Source of the DNA: Salinivibrio sp. ES.052
Lineage (GTDB): Bacteria; Pseudomonadota; Gammaproteobacteria; Enterobacterales; Vibrionaceae
Reading direction: 5' to 3'
DNA: 64,000 bases
Assembly (NCBI RefSeq): GCF_900141775.1
Contig: NZ_FSRI01000003.1
Coordinates: forward strand, 124,001 to 188,000
This document shows, piece by piece, positions 53,523 through 63,515 of the stretch. Position numbers and translations under genes: made by a program. Each line of letters begins with the position of its first letter. The stretch's first letter is position 1. The notes below the pieces were generated by a model. That model saw only the letters and a list, made by a program, of their open reading frames with translations, made no database searches and was not told where the DNA came from.

Positions 53523-54953
53523 TTATTGAATATGGAAATAATGGCTATTTAACACTAAATGTACACCTATTGATGCGGCATACCCTAGCATAATAACTGG
53601 TGCCCATTTTAGGTGACCAAAGAAGGTATATTTGCCGTGCGCTTGTCCCATTAGCGCCACACCAGCTGCTGAGCCCAACGACAACAAGCTACCACCGACA
53701 CCTGCTGTTAGCGTGACCAACAACCAGTTACCATGCGACATCTCAGGGCTCATGGTTAAAACAGCAAACATCACCGGAATGTTATCCACCACCGCCGAAA
53801 GTACACCAACAAGCGTATTCGCCCAAATCGGATCCCATTGCAGATACATCACGTTTGAGACCATGCCGAGATAGCCAATCAAACTCAAGCCGCCGACACA
53901 CATCACCACACCGTAAAAGAACAATAATGTGTCCCACTCCGCGTGAGAGATGCGTCGGAAGACATCAAACGGCACCACTGACCCCAATCGTCTTAGGGCG
54001 GCTTCATCATTCTTGGCTTCAGCAATGGCCCGTTTACGTGCCAGTGAACGAGGGAGCGTTCGACGCAAATAAAAGCCGAAAAATTGAAGGTACGCTAACC
54101 CCATCATCATCCCCATCACGGGGGGGAAATGAATCAAGCCATGGAAGGCGACTGCCGTGGTAATGGTCAGTAGAAATAGCACCATAATACGGCGAGCACC
54201 GCGTTTTAACTCGACATGTTCCTGCATTACATCGGGCTGTGTACGAGGAATAAATAGCGACATAATAAAGGCTGGGATGACGTAATTCACCACAGAGGGG
54301 ATAAACAAGGCACCAAACTCCGCAAACGCGACTTTGCCCGCCTGCCACACCATCAAGGTGGTAATATCACCGAAGGGGCTAAAAGCACCACCGGCATTTG
54401 CCGCGACAACAATGTTGATGCAAGCCAGGTTAATGAATCGAGGGTTATCACCACCTATTTTGAGCACAATCGTACACATCAGTAGCGCCGTGGTGAGGTT
54501 ATCGGCAATAGGCGAAATAAAGAACGATAAGATCCCCGTTATCCAGAATAAGGTACGTAGATCATACCCCTTGCTTAAGATCCACGCTTTCAATCCATCA
54601 AACAGGCGCCGCTCTTCCATCGCTGAGATATAGGTCATCGCCACCAGCAAGAAAAGCAACAACTCTGCATATTCAAGTAGATTATGTTCTAGCGCTGCCT
54701 GTGCGGGAGCCATATTCCCCCATTGGGAGTAGGCATAGCCAATCAGCAACCAGATCAACCCAGCCGCTAATAACACAGGTTTCGATTTTCTTAAATGGAG
54801 CTTTTCTTCTAGCATCACCAAGCTGTACGCAACAGCAAAGATGGCTAGAGAGGCATACCCAACCCAAGACTGTGAGAGATCCAGTCCTTGTCCTGTTGTA
54901 GCGGCAAAAGCCGATGGCGATACTACCGCCAACGCCGCAACCAAACGCTTCAT
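53523..54953 (-). CDS. nhaD: Na+/H+ antiporter NhaD
   Basis: A 476-residue antiporter with about 12 membrane segments. NhaD-family signature stretches are FFISPIADNLTTALLMC, GGAFSPFGDITTLMVWQAG and LSAVVDNIPVMFAVL. A predicted N-terminal signal-like segment (PSAFAATTG) precedes TM1, as in Vibrio NhaD. It extrudes Na+ (and Li+) at alkaline pH. Confidence 0.95.
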   Translation of the reverse strand: MKRLVAALAVVSPSAFAATTGQGLDLSQSWVGYASLAIFAVAYSLVMLEEKLHLRKSKPVLLAAGLIWLLIGYAYSQWGNMAPAQAALEHNLLEYAELLLFLLVAMTYISAMEERRLFDGLKAWILSKGYDLRTLFWITGILSFFISPIADNLTTALLMCTIVLKIGGDNPRFINLACINIVVAANAGGAFSPFGDITTLMVWQAGKVAFAEFGALFIPSVVNYVIPAFIMSLFIPRTQPDVMQEHVELKRGARRIMVLFLLTITTAVAFHGLIHFPPVMGMMMGLAYLQFFGFYLRRTLPRSLARKRAIAEAKNDEAALRRLGSVVPFDVFRRISHAEWDTLLFFYGVVMCVGGLSLIGYLGMVSNVMYLQWDPIWANTLVGVLSAVVDNIPVMFAVLTMSPEMSHGNWLLVTLTAGVGGSLLSLGSAAGVALMGQAHGKYTFFGHLKWAPVIMLGYAASIGVHLVLNSHYFHIQ

Positions 54954-55461
54954 CCTTGAGCCTCCAAGTTTTCGTTTCTCAATATTGATATGACAATGTA
55001 AATATAAAAATCGACCTTATCTTGGTCGTTCTACCAAAGACCCATCTGGAACAGAGATAAATTCGTACTGACCCTGGGTAGTGACGTATTTCTCACCATC
55101 AAAATACTGTTTAAAAAGGGTGCCCTGTGGCGTTTATTCGGTTTAACCATGGTTTATTTTGCACCGTTAGCCCACCGCAGCACAAAAGCAAACATAATAT
55201 TAACAAATATGGCGTTAACGTCTATTACTAAGCGTGATAAAACCGTAAAAAAGAGGTGACACGGATTAGTGTCAAGATTAATAATATCAACTTACTAGTC
55301 GATAAACGCTGTCATAGTCAGCAAAAATCGACTAGATTTAGATAAAAAGTGAATGATTTTAGTCATCACGGTTAAAAACACAAAAAATAACACTGACACA
55401 ACATTGCAACAGCATCATCGCTATCCCGCTTGGATGCATTAGTTAGAAGAAGGGAGTCACC
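54954..55461. promoter_or_regulatory. Non-coding region with palindromes upstream of the ABC operon
   Basis: No gene was found in 508 A+T-rich bases. It contains TGACAC-GGATTA-GTGTCA (55257-55274), an 18-base palindrome with the 6-base centre and G-N14-C layout of TyrR boxes. It also has CTAGTCGAT (55295-55303) facing its exact complement ATCGACTAG (55327-55335), with GCTG/CAGC paired inside. The ACTAG cores recall TrpR operators. Confidence 0.5.
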
Positions 55462-56430
55462 ATGAAAACACCAAAACTCGCTGCCATTGCATGTACCGCC
55501 ATACTGGCGCTGAGTACCTCTATATCAGCGATGGCCGATACAGCGACTGTCGCCGTGTCACAAATTGTTGAACATCCTGCACTTGATGCGGTGCGTAATG
55601 GTCTTGCTGATGGACTAAAAGCCAAAGGGTATACTCAAGGCGAAAATCTAGACTTTAAATATCAAACAGCACAGGGCAACCCTGCCATCGCTGTACAAAT
55701 TGCTCGACAATATGTGGGTGAGCAGCCGGATGTCTTAGTCGGTATCGCAACCCCCTCCGCTCAAGCGCTTGCCGCCGCCACTCGCAGCATTCCTGTTATT
55801 TTTACTGCAGTCACCGATCCTATCGGCGCTAAGCTGGTTAAGGATATGAAAGCCCCTGTTGGAAACGTAACAGGCTTATCTGATCTCTCACCTGTTTCTC
55901 AGCACGTAGCACTCGCGAAAGAGCTCTTGCCAAATATCACCTCTATCGGTGTTGTTTATAATCCGGGTGAAGCAAATGCCGTAACCTTAGTAGAGCTACT
56001 CAAAGAGGCGGCGAAGCAACATGGTATCAAAGTGATTGAAGGCACGGCGCTAAAAAGTGCCGACGTGCAGTCTGCAGCGCAAGTCGTCGCCACCCAATCA
56101 GATGTTATTTATGCGCCTACTGATAATACAGTAGCCAGTGCGATCGATGGCTTGGTCGCTGCCGCAAACTCAGCAGACACGCCGGTGATAGGTGGATCTC
56201 CCTCCTACATCCCTAATGGCGCAGTGGTCGCACTTGGCTTTGATTATTACTCGGTGGGCGTGCAAACAGCAGACTATGTTGCCGCCGTGCTAGAAGGTAA
56301 ACCTGTGTCGTCGTTGCCCGCAAAAGTGGCGGAAGGATCAGATCTTGCGGTCAATCGCGCCGCGGCCAAAAAACTCGGCCTTGAAGTGCCTGCGTCTATC
56401 TTAGATCGCGCCTCGCGCATCGTAGACTAG
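55462..56430 (+). CDS. ABC transporter substrate-binding protein, TrpX-like
   Basis: A 322-residue periplasmic protein of the ABC_sub_bind family (signal peptide to about residue 25, ISAMA). Landmarks are VSQIVEHPALDAVRNGL, PVIFTAVTDPIGAKLV, VYNPGEANAV and GFDYYSVGVQTADYV. It is encoded with a permease and an ATPase in the order of the trpXYZ tryptophan transporter known from streptococci. The ligand is inferred only from this layout. AAGGGAG precedes the ATG. Confidence 0.85.
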   Translation: MKTPKLAAIACTAILALSTSISAMADTATVAVSQIVEHPALDAVRNGLADGLKAKGYTQGENLDFKYQTAQGNPAIAVQIARQYVGEQPDVLVGIATPSAQALAAATRSIPVIFTAVTDPIGAKLVKDMKAPVGNVTGLSDLSPVSQHVALAKELLPNITSIGVVYNPGEANAVTLVELLKEAAKQHGIKVIEGTALKSADVQSAAQVVATQSDVIYAPTDNTVASAIDGLVAAANSADTPVIGGSPSYIPNGAVVALGFDYYSVGVQTADYVAAVLEGKPVSSLPAKVAEGSDLAVNRAAAKKLGLEVPASILDRASRIVD

Positions 56431-56455
56431 TTCGTTATCAGTCCTGGAGTAGTAA

Positions 56456-57367
56456 ATGACTGCAATCGCCTTCTTTGGCACCTTAGAGGTTGGGCTTATC
56501 TACGGCTTGGTCGCATTGGGTGTCTACCTGACCTTTCGTGTTTTGGACTTTCCCGATCTGACCGTTGACGGTAGCTTTCCGATGGGGGCTGCGGTCGCAG
56601 CCACCATGATCGTCGCTGGTTACAACCCTTGGTTGGCCACAGCCGTAGCCATTTTGGCTGGTGGGGTAACCGGGCTCATCACCGCCTTCTTAACCGTTAA
56701 GTGCGGCATCCTCAATTTGCTTTCGAGTATTTTGACTATGATTGCCGCTTTCTCTATCAATATTCGCATTATGGGCCGCCCCAATATCGCCCTTCTCGGA
56801 GAAGAAACCATTCTGACTCCGTTTGAGTCGCTCGGCATTGCTCCTGCCTATCTTCGTCCTTTGGTGGTCGGGGTATTGGTGATTATTAGTAGCCTACTGG
56901 TGATCCGCTTATTAGCCAGTGACTTTGGCCTAGGACTACGTGCCACCGGAGTGAACGCACGTATGGTGAAAGCCCAAGGTGGAAGTACGGCGATGTATAC
57001 TTACTTTGGCCTTGCCTTATCTAATGCTTTTGTCGGCTTCGCCGGTGCGCTCTTTGCGCAAACCAACAGTTTTGCAGATGTCACCTCTGGAGTGGGTACT
57101 ATTGTCGTTGGCCTCGCCGCAGTGATCCTCGGACAAACATTGATACCAGGGCGTAAAATGTGGGTCGCGGTCGTCGCCGTTATTGTAGGGTCCATTTTAT
57201 ATCGTCTCGCGGTCGCCTTTGCGTTATCTAGCGGGATGTTTGGCCTTCAGGCCTCGGATCTGAACTTGGTCACTGCTGTGCTGGTTGCCGTGGCGCTTAT
57301 CGCACCGAAAATGCGTCAGCAGTATCAAAAATCGAAGCGTGCCAAACAGGCGGAGGTGTCAGGATGA
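56456..57367 (+). CDS. ABC transporter permease, TrpY-like
   Basis: A 303-residue branched-chain-type (LivH-like) permease with 8-9 membrane helices (LEVGLIYGLVALGVYLTFRV, LRATGVNARMVKAQGGSTAM). A basic tail ends KSKRAKQAEVSG. Its stop overlaps the ATPase gene by four bases. Confidence 0.88.
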   Translation: MTAIAFFGTLEVGLIYGLVALGVYLTFRVLDFPDLTVDGSFPMGAAVAATMIVAGYNPWLATAVAILAGGVTGLITAFLTVKCGILNLLSSILTMIAAFSINIRIMGRPNIALLGEETILTPFESLGIAPAYLRPLVVGVLVIISSLLVIRLLASDFGLGLRATGVNARMVKAQGGSTAMYTYFGLALSNAFVGFAGALFAQTNSFADVTSGVGTIVVGLAAVILGQTLIPGRKMWVAVVAVIVGSILYRLAVAFALSSGMFGLQASDLNLVTAVLVAVALIAPKMRQQYQKSKRAKQAEVSG

Positions 57368-58158
57368 TTTCGCTAAGCAATATTCAAGTCACCTTCAATC
57401 CCGGCACGGTGCTGGAAAATAGAGCGCTGCGCGGGGTGAACTTAACCATTCCCGAAAAGGAATTTGTCACTATTATTGGCTCCAACGGAGCAGGTAAATC
57501 CACTTTACTTGGCGCCGTAACAGGGGAAACGCCAATGATTGGCGGCAAAGTCATGATTGATGAGATTGACGTTACCAAAAAGGCTGTCCATCAGCGCGCC
57601 ACCCTCGCAGCGCGGGTATTCCAAGATCCACTTGCCGGTACCTGCGCCTCATTGACCATTGAAGAAAACTTAGCACTGGCCTATCGGCGCGGTAAAGGCC
57701 GGGGCTGGACGCGCGCGCTGGGGAGTAAACGTCGCAAATTGTTCCAAGAACGTATTGCAATTTTGGGATTAGGCTTGGAAGACAGGCTGGGTGACAGCAT
57801 CGGTTTACTTTCAGGTGGACAACGTCAGGCCGTGAGTTTGGTGATGGCAACGCTATCAGACAGCAAGCTTTTATTGCTTGATGAGCACACTGCTGCCCTA
57901 GATCCGCGAATGGCTGCGTTCGTGATAGATTTGACCAAAACCATCGTCAATGAATTTAATCTTACCGCCATGATGGTCACTCACTCGATGAAAGATGCGT
58001 TGGCGTGTGGTGATCGAACCGTAATGTTACACCAAGGCAATATCGTGCTCGATGTCCATGGCGACGAACGTAAAAACCTGGACGTTCCTCATCTATTGGA
58101 AATGTTCAATAAAGTGCGCGGTGAAACCCTCGCCGATGATAGCTTGCTACTCGGTTAA
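57364..58158 (+). CDS. ABC transporter ATP-binding protein, TrpZ-like
   Basis: A 264-residue ABC ATPase: Walker A GSNGAGKSTLL, Q-loop VFQDPLAG, signature LSGGQRQAVSL, Walker B LLLLDEHTAAL and H-loop VTHSMKDA. The Walker B Asp is followed by Glu then His rather than Pro, which is usual in this subfamily. It is the last gene of the operon. Confidence 0.92.
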   Translation: MISLSNIQVTFNPGTVLENRALRGVNLTIPEKEFVTIIGSNGAGKSTLLGAVTGETPMIGGKVMIDEIDVTKKAVHQRATLAARVFQDPLAGTCASLTIEENLALAYRRGKGRGWTRALGSKRRKLFQERIAILGLGLEDRLGDSIGLLSGGQRQAVSLVMATLSDSKLLLLDEHTAALDPRMAAFVIDLTKTIVNEFNLTAMMVTHSMKDALACGDRTVMLHQGNIVLDVHGDERKNLDVPHLLEMFNKVRGETLADDSLLLG

Positions 58159-58274
58159 CCGACTACGGCGCTTACCATCATGGTAGGCGCCTAATTTTCT
58201 ATTCTTTTTGTCAACTTTTTCGTGATAATCAACAATCCATGCTAGGGTAACTCTATCTTAGTAAGGGACTGACT

Positions 58275-59177
58275 ATGAACATCAAAAGCGTTCTGCTCGC
58301 TTTACTTGTAGTGCTGATTTGGGGCGTCAATTTCTCCGTTATTAAAGTCGGGCTGGAAACCTTGCCGCCTATATTATTCTCCGGGCTACGATTTTTTATC
58401 GTCGCTTTACCGGCCGTGTTTTTTATCCCTCGTCCCAAGGTCAAGCTTTGGCAACTGTTCGCCGTCGGGCTGAGCTTAGGCGTGATTAAATTTAGTTTGC
58501 TGTTTATTGCGATGCAGGCCGATGCGTCAGCTGGGATCGCATCACTGTTATTACAGTCTCAGGTGATTTTCACCATTGTTCTTAGCGCCCTACTATTTAG
58601 AGAGTCAGTGACACGCGCTCAGGGAATAGGCCTGGTGATTGCTTTTGTGGGGTTTGGGTTATTCTTTTTCACTTCCACGGGAAGCGCAACGTTCATGGGA
58701 GTTGCAATGATTGTGGCAGCCGGCTTTTTCTGGTCTATCGCTAACTTAGTGATGAAAAAAATGCCAGGCGTGAATCTCATGCACTTTATGGTCTGGGTAA
58801 GTCTAATCCCACCTGTTCCGCTTTTTGCGCTGTCGTATTGGTTTGAAAGCCACCAACCATTAGCTTTGTTACAAGCCACGCCACTATCAGGCTGGATATC
58901 CATCGCCTATGTTGGCTATCTCTCTACCTTGGTTGCGTTTGCTATCTGGGGATGGCTGCTTAACCAACACACGTCAGCATCGGTCACACCGTTTGCGCTA
59001 TTGATTCCTATTGTGGGGATGGGAGCAGCATCCGTCGGGCTAGGTGAAAGCCTATCATTGGTCGAATGGGCCGGAGCCGCCTTAATTGTCGCCGGGTTAA
59101 GCTTGTCAATACTAGGGAGAAGAATAGGCAGATGGCTTGGTATAAGCCCAAGAGCACATCCTACTTCTGCGTCGTGA
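58275..59177 (+). CDS. eamA: EamA-family drug/metabolite exporter
   Basis: A 300-residue DMT protein with ten membrane helices in two EamA repeats (LIWGVNFSVIKVGLETLPP; SIANLVMKKMPGVN; GESLSLVEWAGAALIVAG). It resembles E. coli EamA, an exporter of O-acetylserine and cysteine; substrate inferred. Its end overlaps the convergent viaA gene by 17 bases. Confidence 0.82.
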   Translation: MNIKSVLLALLVVLIWGVNFSVIKVGLETLPPILFSGLRFFIVALPAVFFIPRPKVKLWQLFAVGLSLGVIKFSLLFIAMQADASAGIASLLLQSQVIFTIVLSALLFRESVTRAQGIGLVIAFVGFGLFFFTSTGSATFMGVAMIVAAGFFWSIANLVMKKMPGVNLMHFMVWVSLIPPVPLFALSYWFESHQPLALLQATPLSGWISIAYVGYLSTLVAFAIWGWLLNQHTSASVTPFALLIPIVGMGAASVGLGESLSLVEWAGAALIVAGLSLSILGRRIGRWLGISPRAHPTSAS

Positions 59178-60642
59178 TGTTTTTACTTGGCCACCACTGA
59201 TTTATTAAGCGTCCTCCTAAAGAGGGCTGATAACGCCAACAGTGATCGAACATAGCCATCAACTCAGGATTACCGTACTTTGATAAGCTCACCGCATGAA
59301 AGCGGTTTTGCTTTGCCTTCAGCGCGTCGACCTTATTTATCATATCGTCCGATTGCTTGGGCGCAATAAAGTCCGACACCACGACTAAGTCGGCATTTTG
59401 ATATCGTTCACCCGTCATCAGGTTAAGCGCTTTTTCGATCACAGGCGCCATATCAGTGCCACCGTGAAAACGGTACGAGAGGAAGCTCATTGCCTCTTGT
59501 AAGCCTTGCTCACCGGTCAGCTCATAACTGATATGATCAGTCGAAAAAAGCATCACGTAACAATCACGATGTTCCGTTGCCGCGATACGCATTAATACAT
59601 ACGCTAGCGCTTTGGCGCACTGTTCTGGGAATCCACTCATCGATCCCGAGGCATCGACTGCAATGATAAATGGCCCCTTCTTTTGTTCTGGTTTAGACTG
59701 ACTGGGCGCTTGCGTTTCCACCTTTTTTCGGCGATGGGCTTTCCCTGTAAACTGATAATTAAGTAATTGCTTATCGACAAGCTGTTTATAAAATACCATT
59801 TCTAGCGCAGGATCAGCCAACAGGACGGCTTCGTTAGGCAAGAGGCGATCGACACGATCACTTTGGCATATCCCTGTGATGTCATCCGGGACATCGACTT
59901 GCCTTTCCGGTACGGTTTTCAGGGTTTCCGTTGGCTGTTGGCTTGGACCCGCCGCATCGATATGGTTAGCCATGCGTCCTAACTGCTCGGCAATCGCTTG
60001 CAGCTCTGAGTTTTTCTCTAAAAACGTCACAAATCGCTTAAGTAAGGTGACATCTTGTTGTGACAGCGAGCTAGCCGCCATATCCCATAACCGTCCAACT
60101 TTACTGATATCGCCCGATTGATCGACCCCATCCATTTGTTGATAGGTTGAAATCCGGCGATACAAATCCTCAAGCAGTTTTTGTTTTTGGGCCTCAACAC
60201 TTTCAGATTGCGCTTTTTGTATTTCCGCTTTTAAATGCGCGTGCCATTTATTGCAAAAATACGATTGGAACATCGGATCGGCGTGGTTCGCTTGGTGTGA
60301 CGCCAGCTTTTTCGCTTGCTCATAAAAGGAAGACACCGACTTTAGCTTTCCCACTAAGACGTTAATATCTTTCTCAAAATCACGGGCTGTTTTTTCTGTC
60401 GCATGCTCGTAATACTGAATTTCTTGTTTCAATGAAGCGGATAAACCTTGCTGCACGAGCTTACGTTTAGTGTGGCCCCGCCAGCGATTGAGCTGCTGCT
60501 TAACTGCGCGTTTAATCGCGGGGCTGCGCTCAGTCAGTACGAGTAACTGAGGATGAGACATCAACTCTGTCATGGCCGCATCGAGTAGCCCCGACTCGGC
60601 CAACATCAAGCCCATATTAAGGCTCTCAGCACTCAGCATCAC
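59161..60642 (-). CDS. viaA: ATPase-regulator VWA protein ViaA
   Basis: A 493-residue protein with a helical N-terminal half and a C-terminal von Willebrand A domain with MIDAS motif AVDASGSMSG, then YRFHGGTDMAPVI and VVSDFIAP. It partners the MoxR AAA+ ATPase RavA, linked in E. coli to respiratory complexes and aminoglycoside response. It overlaps ravA by 17 bases. Confidence 0.92.
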   Translation of the reverse strand: MMLSAESLNMGLMLAESGLLDAAMTELMSHPQLLVLTERSPAIKRAVKQQLNRWRGHTKRKLVQQGLSASLKQEIQYYEHATEKTARDFEKDINVLVGKLKSVSSFYEQAKKLASHQANHADPMFQSYFCNKWHAHLKAEIQKAQSESVEAQKQKLLEDLYRRISTYQQMDGVDQSGDISKVGRLWDMAASSLSQQDVTLLKRFVTFLEKNSELQAIAEQLGRMANHIDAAGPSQQPTETLKTVPERQVDVPDDITGICQSDRVDRLLPNEAVLLADPALEMVFYKQLVDKQLLNYQFTGKAHRRKKVETQAPSQSKPEQKKGPFIIAVDASGSMSGFPEQCAKALAYVLMRIAATEHRDCYVMLFSTDHISYELTGEQGLQEAMSFLSYRFHGGTDMAPVIEKALNLMTGERYQNADLVVVSDFIAPKQSDDMINKVDALKAKQNRFHAVSLSKYGNPELMAMFDHCWRYQPSLGGRLINQWWPSKNITTQK

Positions 60643-62293
60643 GCACTCCTGAGAAAAATTCGCCGAGTCGTGCCAACCGGTTCACTTGACGTTCCAGAGT
60701 GTCAAACTGGGTTTTCACCTCATGCTCAACATCCACCAAGCTTGCCGACGCAGTCTCAAGCAGATCAGGTTGGGCAAATAAATGGGGCAAGCCGGCATTG
60801 AGCTGACTGCGCGCGCGGCGGATCAAAAATTGTGCTTGCTGCAATTGTGCTAATGCTTGGTCGGTCTGCGTTTTCCATTCCGCCACTTGTTTACTGTCTG
60901 GATCATTCATGCCTACAAGCGCCATTGGGACCGGCCGGTTAGCAATATCTTTGATCACCAAGGTGTGTTGCGCATCCCACTCTAGGGTTAATCGGCACAA
61001 GTGGGTATTTTTGTTCACATAACCGTATAAATCTGTGCTGCCTGTTTTCACTTTCTTCTCTACATCAGCAGCATCAAGATATATCCAACGACTATCCCCT
61101 TTTTCTTGTTCTGATACCGACGGGTTAGCTCTGAGTAAAACAAAGCGAACAAGATCCTGGCTTTGGTTGACGGTAAAGCGAGGAGATTGACTGATATCGA
61201 TGAGCGGCTTACGACTGAGGCCTGCATTACTCGTATCTTGGCGATACGATAGCGCTTCAACCGTGCTGAGTTCGATATCACTTAAAGCGGCCTTTACATC
61301 CTCAATTAATGCGAGCACTTCTTGCTGGTCAAATAGGACCTCTGCGGCAAATGCTCGCATCACATTTTGCACGACGTCTCGCGATTCTGGGCTGTGCCAC
61401 AAGCAATCTTCTAAGAGCAATACATCAAGCGGCGCAACTTCATCTCGACCATTAAAAAAGGCTGCCGACTTGAGTAAACGTACCGCTTTTTTCCAACGCC
61501 TATCCGAAACATACAATTCAGATGGATCAAACTGTGTTTGATCATTGCTCGCGTTTTCTAAACGTTGCTTTAATGTATAGAGTTTTTCAAAAATGACGTC
61601 GGGAAAGCTTAACGTTGGAATGATAGCTTGCCATTGTTGATACTCTTCATGGCTGATTTTTAGCTTCTCTGACACCGATGCTTCTTCTTGGCTAGGCTCG
61701 GTGAGCATCAACTTAAAGTTTTTCTTTTCTTGAATTCGATTAACAAACACTCGAAGCAACATGCGGTCGTAAAGCGCGTCGAGCCCACTATCAGGATCCG
61801 GTAGTTCATTAGAAGCGGTGACGAGTAAACGCATCGGCACGGGATAGACATGCTCGCCATTTTTGAAGGTGCGTTCGTTCACCACGGTAAGCAAGGTATT
61901 GAGGATCGCTGGCCCCGCTTTCCAAATCTCATCAAGAAAAACCACATCCGCGTTAGGTAAATATCCATCGGTTAAACGAACGTATTTACCTTCATCTTTT
62001 AGGGCCTGAATCGAGAGCGGACCAAATACTTCTTCGGGGGTGGAAAAGCGAGTCATCAAGTATTCAAAAAACTGGCTGTTATCAAACGCCTCTATTAAAC
62101 GTTTGGCGATATAACTTTTTGCAATCCCGGGGGGGCCGAGCAAGAAGACACTTTCGCCAGCAAGCGCAGCTAGCAGACACATTTTGATCGTGTGTTCGCG
62201 TTCGTAAACCCCACTAGATAGCGCATCAATAAGGCTAGCGATACGTTCCGGCAATAAAGCGCGGCGACTGACGGTGGCAAGGTTTTGAGGCAA
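60626..62293 (-). CDS. ravA: MoxR-type AAA+ ATPase RavA
   Basis: A 555-residue ATPase. The AAA+ core is in the first 300 residues: LLGPPGIAKSYIAKRL (Walker A variant of the family), VVFLDEIWKAGPAIL (Walker B) and LVTASNELPDPDSG (sensor 1). C-terminal LARA-type region and helical bundle follow. Co-directional with viaA in the usual ravA-viaA order. It forms hexamers and binds LdcI in enteric bacteria; LdcI is not encoded here. Confidence 0.93.
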   Translation of the reverse strand: MPQNLATVSRRALLPERIASLIDALSSGVYEREHTIKMCLLAALAGESVFLLGPPGIAKSYIAKRLIEAFDNSQFFEYLMTRFSTPEEVFGPLSIQALKDEGKYVRLTDGYLPNADVVFLDEIWKAGPAILNTLLTVVNERTFKNGEHVYPVPMRLLVTASNELPDPDSGLDALYDRMLLRVFVNRIQEKKNFKLMLTEPSQEEASVSEKLKISHEEYQQWQAIIPTLSFPDVIFEKLYTLKQRLENASNDQTQFDPSELYVSDRRWKKAVRLLKSAAFFNGRDEVAPLDVLLLEDCLWHSPESRDVVQNVMRAFAAEVLFDQQEVLALIEDVKAALSDIELSTVEALSYRQDTSNAGLSRKPLIDISQSPRFTVNQSQDLVRFVLLRANPSVSEQEKGDSRWIYLDAADVEKKVKTGSTDLYGYVNKNTHLCRLTLEWDAQHTLVIKDIANRPVPMALVGMNDPDSKQVAEWKTQTDQALAQLQQAQFLIRRARSQLNAGLPHLFAQPDLLETASASLVDVEHEVKTQFDTLERQVNRLARLGEFFSGVRDAEC

Positions 62294-62351
62294 GTGGTAC
62301 TCCGCTTTTAATGGCTAGGTATCGTATTCAACACGCTTGATCAAACAAAAC

Positions 62352-62403
62352 GCCCCTCTGTTCGTTAACCATGGCAAATATGCTTTGTTTTGCCATTAGG
62401 GGC
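62352..62403 (-). terminator. Hairpin downstream of sseA
   Basis: Outer arms GCCCCT/AGGGGC and inner arms ATGGCAAA/TTTGCCAT form a long interrupted stem; on the minus strand a T-rich run (TTTTGTTTG) follows. It lies between sseA and ravA and may end the sseA transcript. The rest of 62294-62546 has no gene. Confidence 0.5.
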
Positions 62404-62546
62404 TGACACTCCGTATGAAAAAAGCGCAATTCTGTAACCTAATATTACTTAATGTATGGATATATCATTAGCACACCTGCCAAATAGTGACATAGATCAC
62501 CATCAAGTCAATCTTGCGACACACCTCTTACTTAACTGGATACATG

Positions 62547-63377
62547 TTAACCCACTTTCACAACCGGCCAGTGTGCGTGACTTCCCCACTCGGCCCATGA
62601 TCCATCGTAAACAGCAACAGGATAGGCAAAGTAATGCTCAGCGACGGCAGCCAAAATACACGCGGTTACCCCCGAGCCACAGCTCGCCACGTTGATCCGC
62701 GTATCACTTAAGTGCGGTAACACAGTTAATCGCGCCTCATTCTCATTTATCACAAAGCCACGTGGGTCGGTTAACGTGGCAAAGGGAAGATTCGTGGCGC
62801 CAGGCATATGGCCACTACGAATCCCCTCTCTCGGTTCAGGGACGTCGCCATAAAAGCGCGTTTCAGGGCGAACATCTATCACATTAATCGCGGCGAGCTT
62901 ATCTGCCAACGTCGCACCATCGATGTAGCGATAAGGCTTAAACTGTGTCTGATAGGTGGCTTCTACGCGCGGCTGAGGCGGCGTATTATCAACCCCTCCC
63001 TCTGAGGCCATCCATGCCGGTAGTCCGCCATCGAGGATAAACACATTCTGATGGCCCATGACTTTACACATCCACCAAGCACGAGCAGCGGAGAAGAGTC
63101 CTTGGGTGTCATACACCACCAAGGTATCTTGTGAGGCAATACCTAGCTCTCCCAGGTGTTGGGCGAAACTTTCTTCATCGGGCAACATGTGAGGCAGGCT
63201 AGAAGACAGATCTTTAATACGCCCGTCAAAGTCAAAATAGACCGCGCCCGGTATTCGTCGTTGTTGCCATTCTTGAAAGCTGTCTCGAGAAACATCTGGC
63301 ATAAACCAACTGGCGTCTACGGGGATCACGGTATCGAGGCGCTGAGCCAGCCATTCGGCGGTTACAAACACTGACAT
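62547..63377 (-). CDS. sseA: 3-mercaptopyruvate sulfurtransferase
   Basis: A 276-residue protein with two rhodanese domains. The catalytic loop in the second is VASCGSGVTACIL, the CGSGVT type of mercaptopyruvate sulfurtransferase (rhodanese has CRxG). The Asp/Gly-rich GVYFDFDG-like region in the first domain (GAVYFDFDGRI) fits the family. It transfers sulfur from 3-mercaptopyruvate to thiols. Confidence 0.92.
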   Translation of the reverse strand: MSVFVTAEWLAQRLDTVIPVDASWFMPDVSRDSFQEWQQRRIPGAVYFDFDGRIKDLSSSLPHMLPDEESFAQHLGELGIASQDTLVVYDTQGLFSAARAWWMCKVMGHQNVFILDGGLPAWMASEGGVDNTPPQPRVEATYQTQFKPYRYIDGATLADKLAAINVIDVRPETRFYGDVPEPREGIRSGHMPGATNLPFATLTDPRGFVINENEARLTVLPHLSDTRINVASCGSGVTACILAAVAEHYFAYPVAVYDGSWAEWGSHAHWPVVKVG

Positions 63378-63515
63378 TTTGACGGTTCCTTTTCATCGTT
63401 GATTGACGGCTTACCACCCTTTCACAAGATATTGACCTTTCTCATCTGGTGTCAGCCTGCGTTTTTACTCATACTGAGAGCCTCGCATTGAAGATGCAAC
63501 TAAATGAGGATGTGA

